A DNA stretch of 64,000 bases, taken from Occallatibacter savannae. GTDB lineage: Bacteria > Acidobacteriota > Terriglobia > Terriglobales > Acidobacteriaceae. Numbering within the stretch: the first letter of the stretch is position 1; each line of letters opens with the position of its first letter. Under the pieces are notes generated by a model. That model searched no databases and was not told the DNA's origin. It saw only the letters and a program-made list of their open reading frames with translations. Positions 25,222-32,279 of the stretch are shown piece by piece. A program made the position numbers and the translations under genes. The stretch lies in assembly GCF_003131205.1 (NCBI RefSeq), contig NZ_QFFY01000002.1, positions 237,016 to 301,015 on the forward strand, read 5' to 3'.

Positions 25222-27021
25222 TCAGCGATTGGCGGAAGGGATCCAGATGCCGTAGGACCAGGTTGCTCCGGAGGGCTCGATGAGCACCTGGTAGTGGTCG
25301 TCGATGTAGCGGCAGATGGGCTGGCGCGCGAAGTCGCGGTGGGCGACCTTGCCGATGTAGGGGGAGAGCAGGAGCACAGAGAGATAGCTCTTTTCTGATC
25401 CAAGGTGGGTGATGCAGTACTCGTCGTAGCGGTAGGGGAGGATGAGGGCGCGCGTTGGATCTGCACGCAGCTCGGAGACCTTTCGTTGAACAGAGTGAGG
25501 GGTGCTCACGTCGATGAGGTCTTCATAGGCGCCGTATTCAATGCGAGGAGAGTGGATGGTGCCGAAGCCGTCTGGGCGGAATCCGAATGGGGCGACGTAG
25601 CTGCCGGGCCAGCTAGCGAGAAATGCATTGATCTGGCTGTCGGTGGGCCGGGCTTTCGGATGGTTGTTGAGGTCGTGGGCAGAGCGAAGTTGTGGGAAGA
25701 AGAGGTAGAGCTCGGAAAGATTCGGAGCGACGAAGACGCAGAGCATAAACGCAGTCGCGTAGATAGGCCAGGCTCTTCTGAAGAGAGAGATGTAGAGAAG
25801 GCTGGCGAGAAAAGTGGCGAGCCCGTTCCAGAAGACGTGGCTGGGGTCGCAGCGCCCAAGAGCGGCGGCGATCATGGGGACAGAGTAGAAGAGAAGGCCG
25901 AGTGTCGGGTCGTCAGGGGTGCGGCTGACCAAGCAGCGGTAGAGCCAGCACGCCGTGATGAAGAGAGCGGCGAAGTAGACGAGGATGGTGAGGCCGGGAA
26001 CGATGGGGAAGCTGATGGCTCCGCCGCCGTCGGCGAGCATGGCATCGAGGATATGGAGCTTAAGGGCGGCGGCGAAGATGACGGCGTAGGCGACGATGAG
26101 CAGAGCCGCGATAACGGCTTTCCGGGAGAGCGGGATCGAGCGGCAGAAAAGAACCATGCAGCCGCTGGCAAAAGCAAAGGCGACGGCGGTTTCGGGCGAG
26201 AAGAGAACCAGGAGCGTGCAATACGCGGCACAGACGAGCACGTCTGAGACAAGGCGCGGCGCTCGGGTGTCGCGGAAACGCGCGTTCAGCTTCACGACGA
26301 GGTAAAGAGGGAGCGCATAGCGCAGGAACGTGTAGTTCGTCCCCATGCGAACGATGGCGAAGAGACCGGCGAAGTAGAGCAGGGCGAATACGGCGGACTT
26401 TGCGGGAGTGGGGAAGGTAAGTTCGTCGATCGTTTTGAAAAGCAGGAACGCGCCGAGCAGATAGCTAAGTGCCCAGAAGAGGTAGTAAGCATCGGCAATA
26501 CTCAGCGGTAGAAGGCGATGGAGGAAGAGCGGCCCGTAAAGCTGCGCAGGGCCGTAGACGAATTCGAAGTCGCGATAGGGCGTGCGGCCCTGGTCGAGCA
26601 GAGCAATGCGATCGATGAGGTAGAAGGATTCTCCAAAGCCGTGGTAGCGACCGGCGAGCGCGTACATTGCGGCGCATCCGAGCGCGATGATAAGAAAGGA
26701 GGCCGCAAGGATCCAGCGGGGCAGCCGCCGATCGGCGAGTGAGTTGCTGGTTCCACCTAAACGGAAGCCGCGGGTGAGCACAACTCCCAGCGCGACGAAG
26801 AACAAGAGCAGAAGGATTCCGATGCGGTTGTTGTAGCCGAAGAGATAGGAGTCCGATGCGGTGGGCGACGTGGGCGGTAGAAGCCGCGGCAGATAAAAGA
26901 TCGCGCCGAGTGCGACGAAGATGTAGGGAATGAACCAGAGTCTCGTTGAACGCCAGATCTCCTGCGGGCTGAAAGCGGCGCGGGATGCGATCGAAGCGGG
27001 AAGTTCGGCAGCGTTCTTCAT
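25222..27021 (-). CDS. Multi-pass membrane protein, possible GT-C-like glycosyltransferase
   Basis: About 599 residues from ATG 27021; a TTG at 27036 is also possible. Roughly twelve hydrophobic helices run from FIPYIFVALGAIFYLPRLL to residue 430, followed by a soluble C-terminal domain. The luminal-type loop YRDFEFVYGPAQLYGPLFLHRLL is typical of bacterial GT-C polyprenyl-phosphate-dependent glycosyltransferases. The exact family could not be assigned, so this is only a suggestion. It probably acts in the cytoplasmic membrane on cell-surface glycans. Its neighbour upstream is a 57-residue membrane protein on the same strand. Confidence 0.6.
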   Translation of the reverse strand: MKNAAELPASIASRAAFSPQEIWRSTRLWFIPYIFVALGAIFYLPRLLPPTSPTASDSYLFGYNNRIGILLLLFFVALGVVLTRGFRLGGTSNSLADRRLPRWILAASFLIIALGCAAMYALAGRYHGFGESFYLIDRIALLDQGRTPYRDFEFVYGPAQLYGPLFLHRLLPLSIADAYYLFWALSYLLGAFLLFKTIDELTFPTPAKSAVFALLYFAGLFAIVRMGTNYTFLRYALPLYLVVKLNARFRDTRAPRLVSDVLVCAAYCTLLVLFSPETAVAFAFASGCMVLFCRSIPLSRKAVIAALLIVAYAVIFAAALKLHILDAMLADGGGAISFPIVPGLTILVYFAALFITACWLYRCLVSRTPDDPTLGLLFYSVPMIAAALGRCDPSHVFWNGLATFLASLLYISLFRRAWPIYATAFMLCVFVAPNLSELYLFFPQLRSAHDLNNHPKARPTDSQINAFLASWPGSYVAPFGFRPDGFGTIHSPRIEYGAYEDLIDVSTPHSVQRKVSELRADPTRALILPYRYDEYCITHLGSEKSYLSVLLLSPYIGKVAHRDFARQPICRYIDDHYQVLIEPSGATWSYGIWIPSANR

Positions 27022-27095
27022 GCTGAACAGAGACAAAGGCTCTGGTTTGGATGCCCTTCGTGCCGCAGTCGGTTATCGGGAATGTTGGAGCGCGG

Positions 27096-27269
27096 TCACA
27101 GGCGGGTTGCTGGCCGCCTTGCGCTGAAAAAGTGCCAGGCAGCGAGGGCAAGCGCGAGGACGGCGAGCCCGTAAGCCATCCATGCGTACCGGCCGGTGTG
27201 GACCTGCCAGCCGCGCCAGAAGGCGATGGCGGCGGCAATGATCATGAGGATTCCGCGGAAGGGGTTCAT
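27096..27269 (-). CDS. Small 57-residue membrane protein
   Basis: An ATG at 27269 opens a 57-codon frame ending TGA at 27096-27098. Two hydrophobic stretches (GILMIIAAAIAFW and MAYGLAVLALALAAWHFF) flank a short WRGWQVHTGRYAW loop, and the C-terminus is basic (SARRPATRL). This resembles a two-helix membrane hairpin. No strong ribosome-binding site is visible and no family was recognised. It lies on the same strand as the 27021 gene, 74 bp upstream, and is divergent from gcvT. Confidence 0.45.
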   Translation of the reverse strand: MNPFRGILMIIAAAIAFWRGWQVHTGRYAWMAYGLAVLALALAAWHFFSARRPATRL

Positions 27270-27386
27270 GCGTGATTTCTGATGCTTTGATGGCCCGGAA
27301 ACGTGGAGCGACGCCGGTTTGACCCGGCACCCTGGAGAAACCTATCGTTAGCAGGGTATAGCAGAGTTTGGAATGAGGTACAGGTC

Positions 27387-28541
27387 ATGAGCACCCCAGC
27401 AGCACCGGTCGCACCGGCATTGAAGAAGACGGCATTGAACGCAACCCATCGCGCGCTGAAGGCGAAGATGGTGGACTTCGGCGGATGGGACATGCCGGTG
27501 GAGTACCCGGGGAACGGCGGCGGTCTGATTGCAGAACACATGGCGGTGCGCACCGCCGTGGGTCTGTTTGACGTGAGCCACATGGGGGAGATCCAGTTTC
27601 GCGGGCCGGGATCGCTGGCGGCGGTGCAGCGGATCACGATGAACGATGCTTCGAAGCTGAAGGATGGGCAGGCGCATTACTCGGCGTTGCTCAACCCGCA
27701 GGGCGGATTTGTCGACGACATTCTGGTGCATCGGCTGGGCGACAACGACTATCTGCTGGTGGTGAACGCCGGCACCAAGGACAAGGACTACGCGTGGATT
27801 CGTCAGCAGGTGGGCGGGTACCCGGGAATTCATCTCTCGGACTACTCGAGCTACTACTCGCAGCTTGCAGTGCAGGGGCCGCGCGCGCAGGAGACGCTGG
27901 AGAAGCTGACAAAGACGGATCTGAGCGCGATCAAGAATTACTGGTTCACGTGGGGACAGGTCGCGGGCGTGCACAACGTGCTGATTGCGCGCACAGGTTA
28001 CAGCGGCGAAGACGGATTCGAGGTCTACATTCCCAGCGATGAAGCGACGACGGTGAAGGTGTGGGATGCGCTGATGGAGGCTGGCGCGGCGTACGGTATC
28101 AGGCCATGCGGACTGGGCGCGCGCAATACGCTGCGGCTCGAGGCCGGGATGAGCCTGTATGGGCATGAGATTTCAGACGAGATCAACGTGCTGGAGGCGG
28201 GGCTGGAACGCTGGCTGAAGATGGACAAGGGTGAGTTCATCGGGCGCGAGGCTCTGGCGAAGGTGCAGGCAGAGGGCGGGCCGAAGCGGAAGATTATCGG
28301 TCTCGAGATGGTGGAGCGCGGGATCGGGCGCGATGGGTACGCGGTGTATTCGCTCGAGGGTGAGCCGATCGGGCAGATCACTTCTGGATCGCCGGCGCCG
28401 TTTCTGAAAACGAATATCGCGATGGCGCTGGTGCAGACGGCGGCTGCGACGAGCGGAGCGGACGTGCTGGTGGATGTGCGGGGAAACCGCGTGCGCGCGA
28501 AGCAGGTGCCGCTGCCGTTCTACAAACGGGCGAAGAAGTAG
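27387..28541 (+). CDS. gcvT: Aminomethyltransferase, glycine cleavage T-protein
   Basis: A 384-residue protein that transfers the aminomethyl carbon from the H-protein lipoyl arm to tetrahydrofolate, releasing ammonia, in the glycine cleavage system. LKKTALNATHRALKAKMVDF, FDVSHMGEIQFRGPG, ARTGYSGEDGFEVY, and GLGARNTLRLEAGM, the folate-binding region, are all present. The start at 27387 is preferred to an in-frame upstream start because it is close to a GAGGTACAGG site and matches family length. gcvH and gcvP are not next to it; lipA, which makes the lipoyl group this pathway needs, is 3.5 kb downstream. No glycine riboswitch was recognised upstream. Confidence 0.95.
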   Translation: MSTPAAPVAPALKKTALNATHRALKAKMVDFGGWDMPVEYPGNGGGLIAEHMAVRTAVGLFDVSHMGEIQFRGPGSLAAVQRITMNDASKLKDGQAHYSALLNPQGGFVDDILVHRLGDNDYLLVVNAGTKDKDYAWIRQQVGGYPGIHLSDYSSYYSQLAVQGPRAQETLEKLTKTDLSAIKNYWFTWGQVAGVHNVLIARTGYSGEDGFEVYIPSDEATTVKVWDALMEAGAAYGIRPCGLGARNTLRLEAGMSLYGHEISDEINVLEAGLERWLKMDKGEFIGREALAKVQAEGGPKRKIIGLEMVERGIGRDGYAVYSLEGEPIGQITSGSPAPFLKTNIAMALVQTAAATSGADVLVDVRGNRVRAKQVPLPFYKRAKK

Positions 28542-28542
28542 A

Positions 28543-29661
28543 GTGACGAAGGCGGGGAGACTACTCGGCGGCCTCGTGCTGCTGCTGTGCATAATCTGCG
28601 TCGGCTCTCGAGTGTGCGCTCAGGAGCGAGTTGGCACCGGGGAACCGCCGGTGTCGCCGCAGGAACGAGCGTCGCTTGCCATCAAGGCTCTGCAGTCGTG
28701 GTTTGAGCCGAAAACGGGTCTCTATCGGACCACGGGCTGGTGGAACTCGGCGAACGCGATCACGACGCTTGCCGACTACACGCGGGCGACGGGCGACCGG
28801 CAGTTCGCTGGAGTGTTTCCGGTTGTGTTTGCGGCGGCGCAAAAAACGAGCCCTGGTTTTCTGAACGACTATTACGACGACGAGGGCTGGTGGGCCCTGG
28901 CGTGGGTCGGCGCATACGACGTCACGCACGAGCAGCGGTATCTCGCGATGGCGGAGTCTATTTTCGCGGACATGGCGGCGAGTTGGGACGACACGTGTTC
29001 GGGCGGGATCTGGTGGAGCAAAGAGCGGAAGTACAAGAACGCGATTGCGAATGAGTTGTTCCTGTCCGTAGCTGCGCACCTGGCCGCACGCAGCAGCGAC
29101 GAGAAGGAGAAGGCGCGTTATCGCGATTGGGCAGAGCGTGAGTGGAAATGGTTCGCGCACACCGGGATGATCAACGCGGGTCTCCAGGTGAATGACGGCC
29201 TTGTGATTGGAGCGGACGGAAAGTGCGCCAACAACGGAAAGACGACCTGGAGCTACAACCAGGGTGTTGTGCTGGGTGGGCTTGCGGAACTGTATGGCCA
29301 GACGCGTAGCGCGAAGCTGCTGGATGAGGCGAATGCGATTGCGGCTGCGACGCTGATGAATCCCGTGTTGATCGATAAGAACGGCATTCTGCACGAGCCG
29401 TGCGAGCCAGACTGCGGCGCAGACGGAACGCAGTTCAAGGGAATCTTCATGCGGAACCTGGCGGCGCTGGATCAGGCCGCGCCGAACGCGAGCTATCGCG
29501 ATTTCATTCTGAAAAATGCAGAGAGCGTATGGAGTGCAATGAAGCCGCCGGCGTACGAGATTGGGACCAGCTGGAGCGCGCCGTATGGGAAGGTGAATGC
29601 GAGCACGCAGAGTTCGGGTGTGGATGCGCTGGTGGCAGCAGTTGCTGTTGGCTCACGCTGA
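28543..29661 (+). CDS. Secreted GH76-like glycoside hydrolase (alpha-1,6-mannanase family)
   Basis: A 372-residue exported protein. The start is GTG 28543, two bases after the gcvT stop. It begins a signal peptide (MTKAGRLLGGLVLLLCIICVG, reading through ...SRVCAQ). The mature part is an (alpha/alpha)-barrel-like repeat protein. YYDDEGWWALAW (with an Asp pair as in the GH76 catalytic DD) and DDTCSGGIWWSK are GH76 hallmarks; NGKTTWSYNQGVVLGGLAELY follows. GH76 enzymes cleave alpha-1,6-mannan, for instance of fungal cell walls. Translational coupling to gcvT looks accidental in function. Similar genes are common in soil Acidobacteria. Confidence 0.8.
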   Translation: MTKAGRLLGGLVLLLCIICVGSRVCAQERVGTGEPPVSPQERASLAIKALQSWFEPKTGLYRTTGWWNSANAITTLADYTRATGDRQFAGVFPVVFAAAQKTSPGFLNDYYDDEGWWALAWVGAYDVTHEQRYLAMAESIFADMAASWDDTCSGGIWWSKERKYKNAIANELFLSVAAHLAARSSDEKEKARYRDWAEREWKWFAHTGMINAGLQVNDGLVIGADGKCANNGKTTWSYNQGVVLGGLAELYGQTRSAKLLDEANAIAAATLMNPVLIDKNGILHEPCEPDCGADGTQFKGIFMRNLAALDQAAPNASYRDFILKNAESVWSAMKPPAYEIGTSWSAPYGKVNASTQSSGVDALVAAVAVGSR

Positions 29662-29675
29662 TACGCTTCCGGCCA

Positions 29676-30215
29676 TCATCCTCCGTGGCCATTGCATTTA
29701 AGTACCCCGAGGAACGCGGCGAAAGGGCCCACCTCATCGCGATAGCTGCCGGCGAGGATGCGCGAGATCTGATGAAGGTGCGTCAGATCGTGGGCGGCCC
29801 ACGTTGCGAGAAGTTCGGAGAGCGTCACGGCCCCGAGCGCGGGATGATTGCCGCGAAGGTCGAGCTGCTCCGGCTCCAGATTGAGCGAGCGCAGCTCGTC
29901 GAGGCATGCGGCGCGGATCCGAGAGAAGTCGTCGAGAAGCTCGGGCAGAGACTTGCCGCGACAGATTGCAACATGACCCCAGCGGTCGAACTTGTCGAAC
30001 GCCTTGGATTCGCCGTGCTCGAGGATGCGATGCGCGCGGGGCAGCCAGTCTTCTTTGTCCGCGAAGATGAGATGGCCGATGACGTCAGAAACCGTGAAGG
30101 TGCCCTCGCCTTCGTTGCGGTTTGTCCAGACTTCAGGGAGATCGCGGAGGAGTGCGTTCAGAGCTGCGGGAGTGCGCTCCAGGAGCGCGACGGTCTCGGA
30201 CAGGTTTTGGGCCAT
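29676..30215 (-). CDS. DinB-family protein
   Basis: A 179-residue cytosolic protein of the DinB/YfiT-like four-helix family. TVSDVIGHLIFADKEDW supplies the first histidine and LLATWAAHDLTHLHQISRIL the HxxxH pair of the metal site. The start at 30215 is an ATG; a TTG at 30251 is possible but less likely. Members are metal-dependent thiol (bacillithiol-like) transferases or uncharacterised. It is convergent with the GH76 gene, 14 bp apart. Upstream lies a duplicated repeat region. Confidence 0.8.
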   Translation of the reverse strand: MAQNLSETVALLERTPAALNALLRDLPEVWTNRNEGEGTFTVSDVIGHLIFADKEDWLPRAHRILEHGESKAFDKFDRWGHVAICRGKSLPELLDDFSRIRAACLDELRSLNLEPEQLDLRGNHPALGAVTLSELLATWAAHDLTHLHQISRILAGSYRDEVGPFAAFLGVLKCNGHGG

Positions 30216-30488
30216 AGGAACGGGATGCTGCGCGATGTTTGCTTGATGCAAAAGAAAAGGGTCGGGCCTGGATGGTTTTGTCTCTCACATCTCCAAAAGC
30301 GGGAGATGTGGGGAACCCGATCCTCTTGTCTCCCACCCAACGCGCAAAGGCGGCGTGTTCGATGGGACACCGGCGGATGTTGTGGGATTGTTGCTCGATT
30401 CAAAAGAGAAGGGGGTCGGGCGGCGATGGTTTTGATATCCCACATCTCCAAAAGCCGGGAGATGTGGGGCACCCGATCCTTCTTGTCC
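30216..30488 (+). repeat. Tandem duplicated hairpin elements
   Basis: Two diverged copies (about 30216-30331 and 30363-30488) share AAGGG-TCGGGC, ATGGTTTTG, then CCACATCTCC and GGAGATGTGG forming a stem, then GGCACCCGATCC and CTTGTC. Between them is a third, decayed hairpin (CCCACCCAACGC ... GATGGGACACC). This fills the whole gap between the DinB and frr genes. The hairpin at 30438-30465 could also attenuate transcription leaving frr. Confidence 0.75.
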
Positions 30489-30502
30489 GAAGTGCGGCCT
30501 GT

Positions 30503-31090
30503 TCAGACCTGCATCACTTCGGCTTCTTTCCTGCGGGAGAGATCTTCCATGCGGCGGATCTCTTCGTCAGTCATCTTCTGCACTTCTTCGGTGGCGCGCT
30601 TCTCGTCGTCTTCGCTGATCTTCTTTTCCTTGGCGAGCTTCTTAAGTGCGTCATTGCCATCGCGGCGAACGTTGCGCACGGCGGTGCGGTGCTCTTCGAG
30701 GACGCGATTGAGGTGCTTGACGACATCGCGGCGGCGCTCTTCAGTCATGGGCGGAACGGGAACGCGGATGAGTTTGCCGTCCGAGAGCGGGTTGAAACCG
30801 AGATCGGATGTCTGGATGGCCTTTTCGATTTCCTTGACGATGGAGGGATCGTAGGGCTGGATGAGGATGGTCTGCGGCTCGGGCGTGGAGACCTGGGCCA
30901 TCTGCGTGATGGGCGTGGGTGTGCCGTAGTAGTCGACCTTGATGGCGTCGAGCATGTGGGCGCTGGCGCGGCCGGTGCGGGTGGATGCGAGGTTGGACTG
31001 GAAGCCGGCGACGGCCTGATCCATGCGACGCTTCAGGTCGGCGTAGAGTGATTTCGTTGCTGCATTGCCCGACATAAACGAGGCAGCCAT
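30503..31090 (-). CDS. frr: Ribosome recycling factor
   Basis: A 195-residue protein, slightly longer than the usual 185. It splits post-termination ribosomes together with EF-G. Family features: LKRRMDQAVAGFQSNLASTRTGRASAHMLD, VDYYGTPTPITQMAQVSTPEP, then RVPVPPMTEERRRDVVKHLN, and the C-terminal helix ATEEVQKMTDEEIRRMEDL. ATG 31090 (MAASFMSGNAATKSL) follows a GGGGG purine run; the in-frame start at 31111 is less likely. lipA lies 55 bp upstream on the same strand and may be cotranscribed. The usual neighbours pyrH and tsf are absent. Confidence 0.95.
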   Translation of the reverse strand: MAASFMSGNAATKSLYADLKRRMDQAVAGFQSNLASTRTGRASAHMLDAIKVDYYGTPTPITQMAQVSTPEPQTILIQPYDPSIVKEIEKAIQTSDLGFNPLSDGKLIRVPVPPMTEERRRDVVKHLNRVLEEHRTAVRNVRRDGNDALKKLAKEKKISEDDEKRATEEVQKMTDEEIRRMEDLSRRKEAEVMQV

Positions 31091-31145
31091 TTTCAACCCC
31101 CATTGAATCAATTGCCAACGGTAATTCTAAACCCTGGGGGAGACC

Positions 31146-32060
31146 CTACATGGGGGCTGCGGAGGACGAGATGCCCGTGGCCGCGGCTTGTTCGTGCGCG
31201 TGGTAGCTCGAGCGGACGAGAGGGCCGGATTCGACGTGGCGGAAGCCCATGCGGAGGGCTTCGGTTTTGAGCTCGGCGAATTCGCGCGGGGTGTAGAGGC
31301 GGGCCATGGGCAGGTGGTCGCGCGAGGGGCGCAGGTACTGGCCGATGGTGAGGATGTCGCAGTGGACGGCGGCGAGGTCGCGGAAGACGGAGAGAAGTTC
31401 GTGGGTCTCTTCGCCGAGGCCGACCATGACTCCGGACTTGGTGACGCCCGCTGGGTTCAGTTCTTTGGCGTAGCGGAGGAGTTCTAGGGTGCGTTCGTAC
31501 CGGGCGCCGGAGCGCACGGCGCGATAGAGGCGCGGGACGGATTCGGTGTTGTGGTTCAGCACCTCGGGCTTGGCATCGACGACGATCTGGATGGCTTCGC
31601 GATTGCCCTGAAAGTCGGGGATGAGGACTTCGACGCGGCAGCCCGGCGCCTGGCGGCGAATCTCTTCAATGACCATGGCGAAGATGCGCGCGCCACCGAT
31701 GAGGTCGTCGTCGCGATTGACGCTGGTGATGACGGCGTGTTCGAGGCCGAGGGTGGCGACCGCTTCAGCCACGCGGCGCGGCTCGTCCAAGTCGATGGGC
31801 TCGGGGCGGCCCTTGGGCACGGCGCAGAATCCGCAACGGCGCGTGCAGAGGTTGCCGAGCATCATGAAGGTCGCGGTCTTGTGGTGCCAGCATTCGCCGA
31901 TGTTGGGGCACTGAGCGCTTTCGCAGACGGTGTGGAGGCCGAGAGAGCGGGCGAGGCGCTTGAGGGAGTGGTAGTTTTCGCCTACGGGAGCGCGGGCCTT
32001 GAGCCAGTCGGGCTTGGGAGCAGGAGTGCGGCGCGCGGGCTGGATCTGGACGAGGTCCAT
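31146..32060 (-). CDS. lipA: Lipoyl synthase
   Basis: A 304-residue radical-SAM enzyme that inserts two sulfur atoms into the octanoyl chain bound to lipoyl domains, for example of GcvH and 2-oxoacid dehydrogenases. The auxiliary 4Fe-4S cluster ligands are C46, C51 and C57 (CESAQCPNIGEC). The radical-SAM cluster ligands are C72, C76 and C79 (CTRRCGFC). The C-terminal RSSYHA serine motif is intact (LVRSSYHAHEQ). Family length is normal. lipB is not adjacent. A composite heptamer/hairpin repeat lies directly upstream, at 32079-32278, so its promoter must overlap or lie inside the repeat. Confidence 0.97.
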   Translation of the reverse strand: MDLVQIQPARRTPAPKPDWLKARAPVGENYHSLKRLARSLGLHTVCESAQCPNIGECWHHKTATFMMLGNLCTRRCGFCAVPKGRPEPIDLDEPRRVAEAVATLGLEHAVITSVNRDDDLIGGARIFAMVIEEIRRQAPGCRVEVLIPDFQGNREAIQIVVDAKPEVLNHNTESVPRLYRAVRSGARYERTLELLRYAKELNPAGVTKSGVMVGLGEETHELLSVFRDLAAVHCDILTIGQYLRPSRDHLPMARLYTPREFAELKTEALRMGFRHVESGPLVRSSYHAHEQAAATGISSSAAPM

Positions 32061-32078
32061 CTGGGTTTATTGTAACGA

Positions 32079-32127
32079 GAGTTGCCAGTTGCCAGTTGTC
32101 AGTCTTCAGTTCTCAGGTCCCAGGTCT
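32079..32127 (+). repeat. CAGNNNN heptamer array H, first block (7 units)
   Basis: GAGTTGC, CAGTTGC, CAGTTGT, CAGTCTT, CAGTTCT, CAGGTCC and CAGGTCT in 7-base register. The middle run matches that of array G. The array lies just upstream of lipA, in plus orientation. Confidence 0.9.
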
Positions 32128-32143
32128 GGCCACCTTGGAACAG

Positions 32144-32177
32144 CCCCGGTCCCCGACTGCGAGGGACCGGGGGCGCC
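32144..32177 (+). repeat. Hairpin element with GGGGGCGCCC tail
   Basis: CCCCGGTCCC pairs with GGGACCGGGG over 10 bp; the 3' side continues GGCGCCC. The same stem occurs at 12400-12429. It sits between two heptamer blocks. Confidence 0.75.
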
Positions 32178-32188
32178 CACCGTGATTC

Positions 32189-32278
32189 TAGTTGTCAGTC
32201 TTCTTTTCGTAGTTCCCAGGTCTCCAACGAAACGAGATCACTTCGGCTCCGCTCAGGACAAGCTCTGGGGCACCCGAG
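32189..32278 (+). repeat. Heptamer block H2 plus dispersed motif and GGGGCACCCGAG tail
   Basis: TAGTTGT, CAGTCTT, CTTTTCG, TAGTTCC and CAGGTCT keep 7-base register (32189-32223). They run into CTTCGGCTCCGCTCAGGACA (32241-32260), and the segment ends CTGGGGCACCCGAG, the tail found after other hairpins here. Partial similarity to the middle motif is seen at 56086-56101. Confidence 0.65.
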
Positions 32279-32279
32279 C

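Noticed and set aside
27290..27386. Possible glycine riboswitch upstream of gcvT
   Set aside because: GCCGG/CCGGC and TGGAGAAACC stretches are present, but the conserved glycine-riboswitch core elements could not be fitted; the region is also short for a tandem aptamer.
30239..31051. 270-residue plus-strand frame through the repeat region into frr antisense
   Set aside because: It runs across hairpin repeats and antisense to a certain frr gene; composition is that of a shadow frame.
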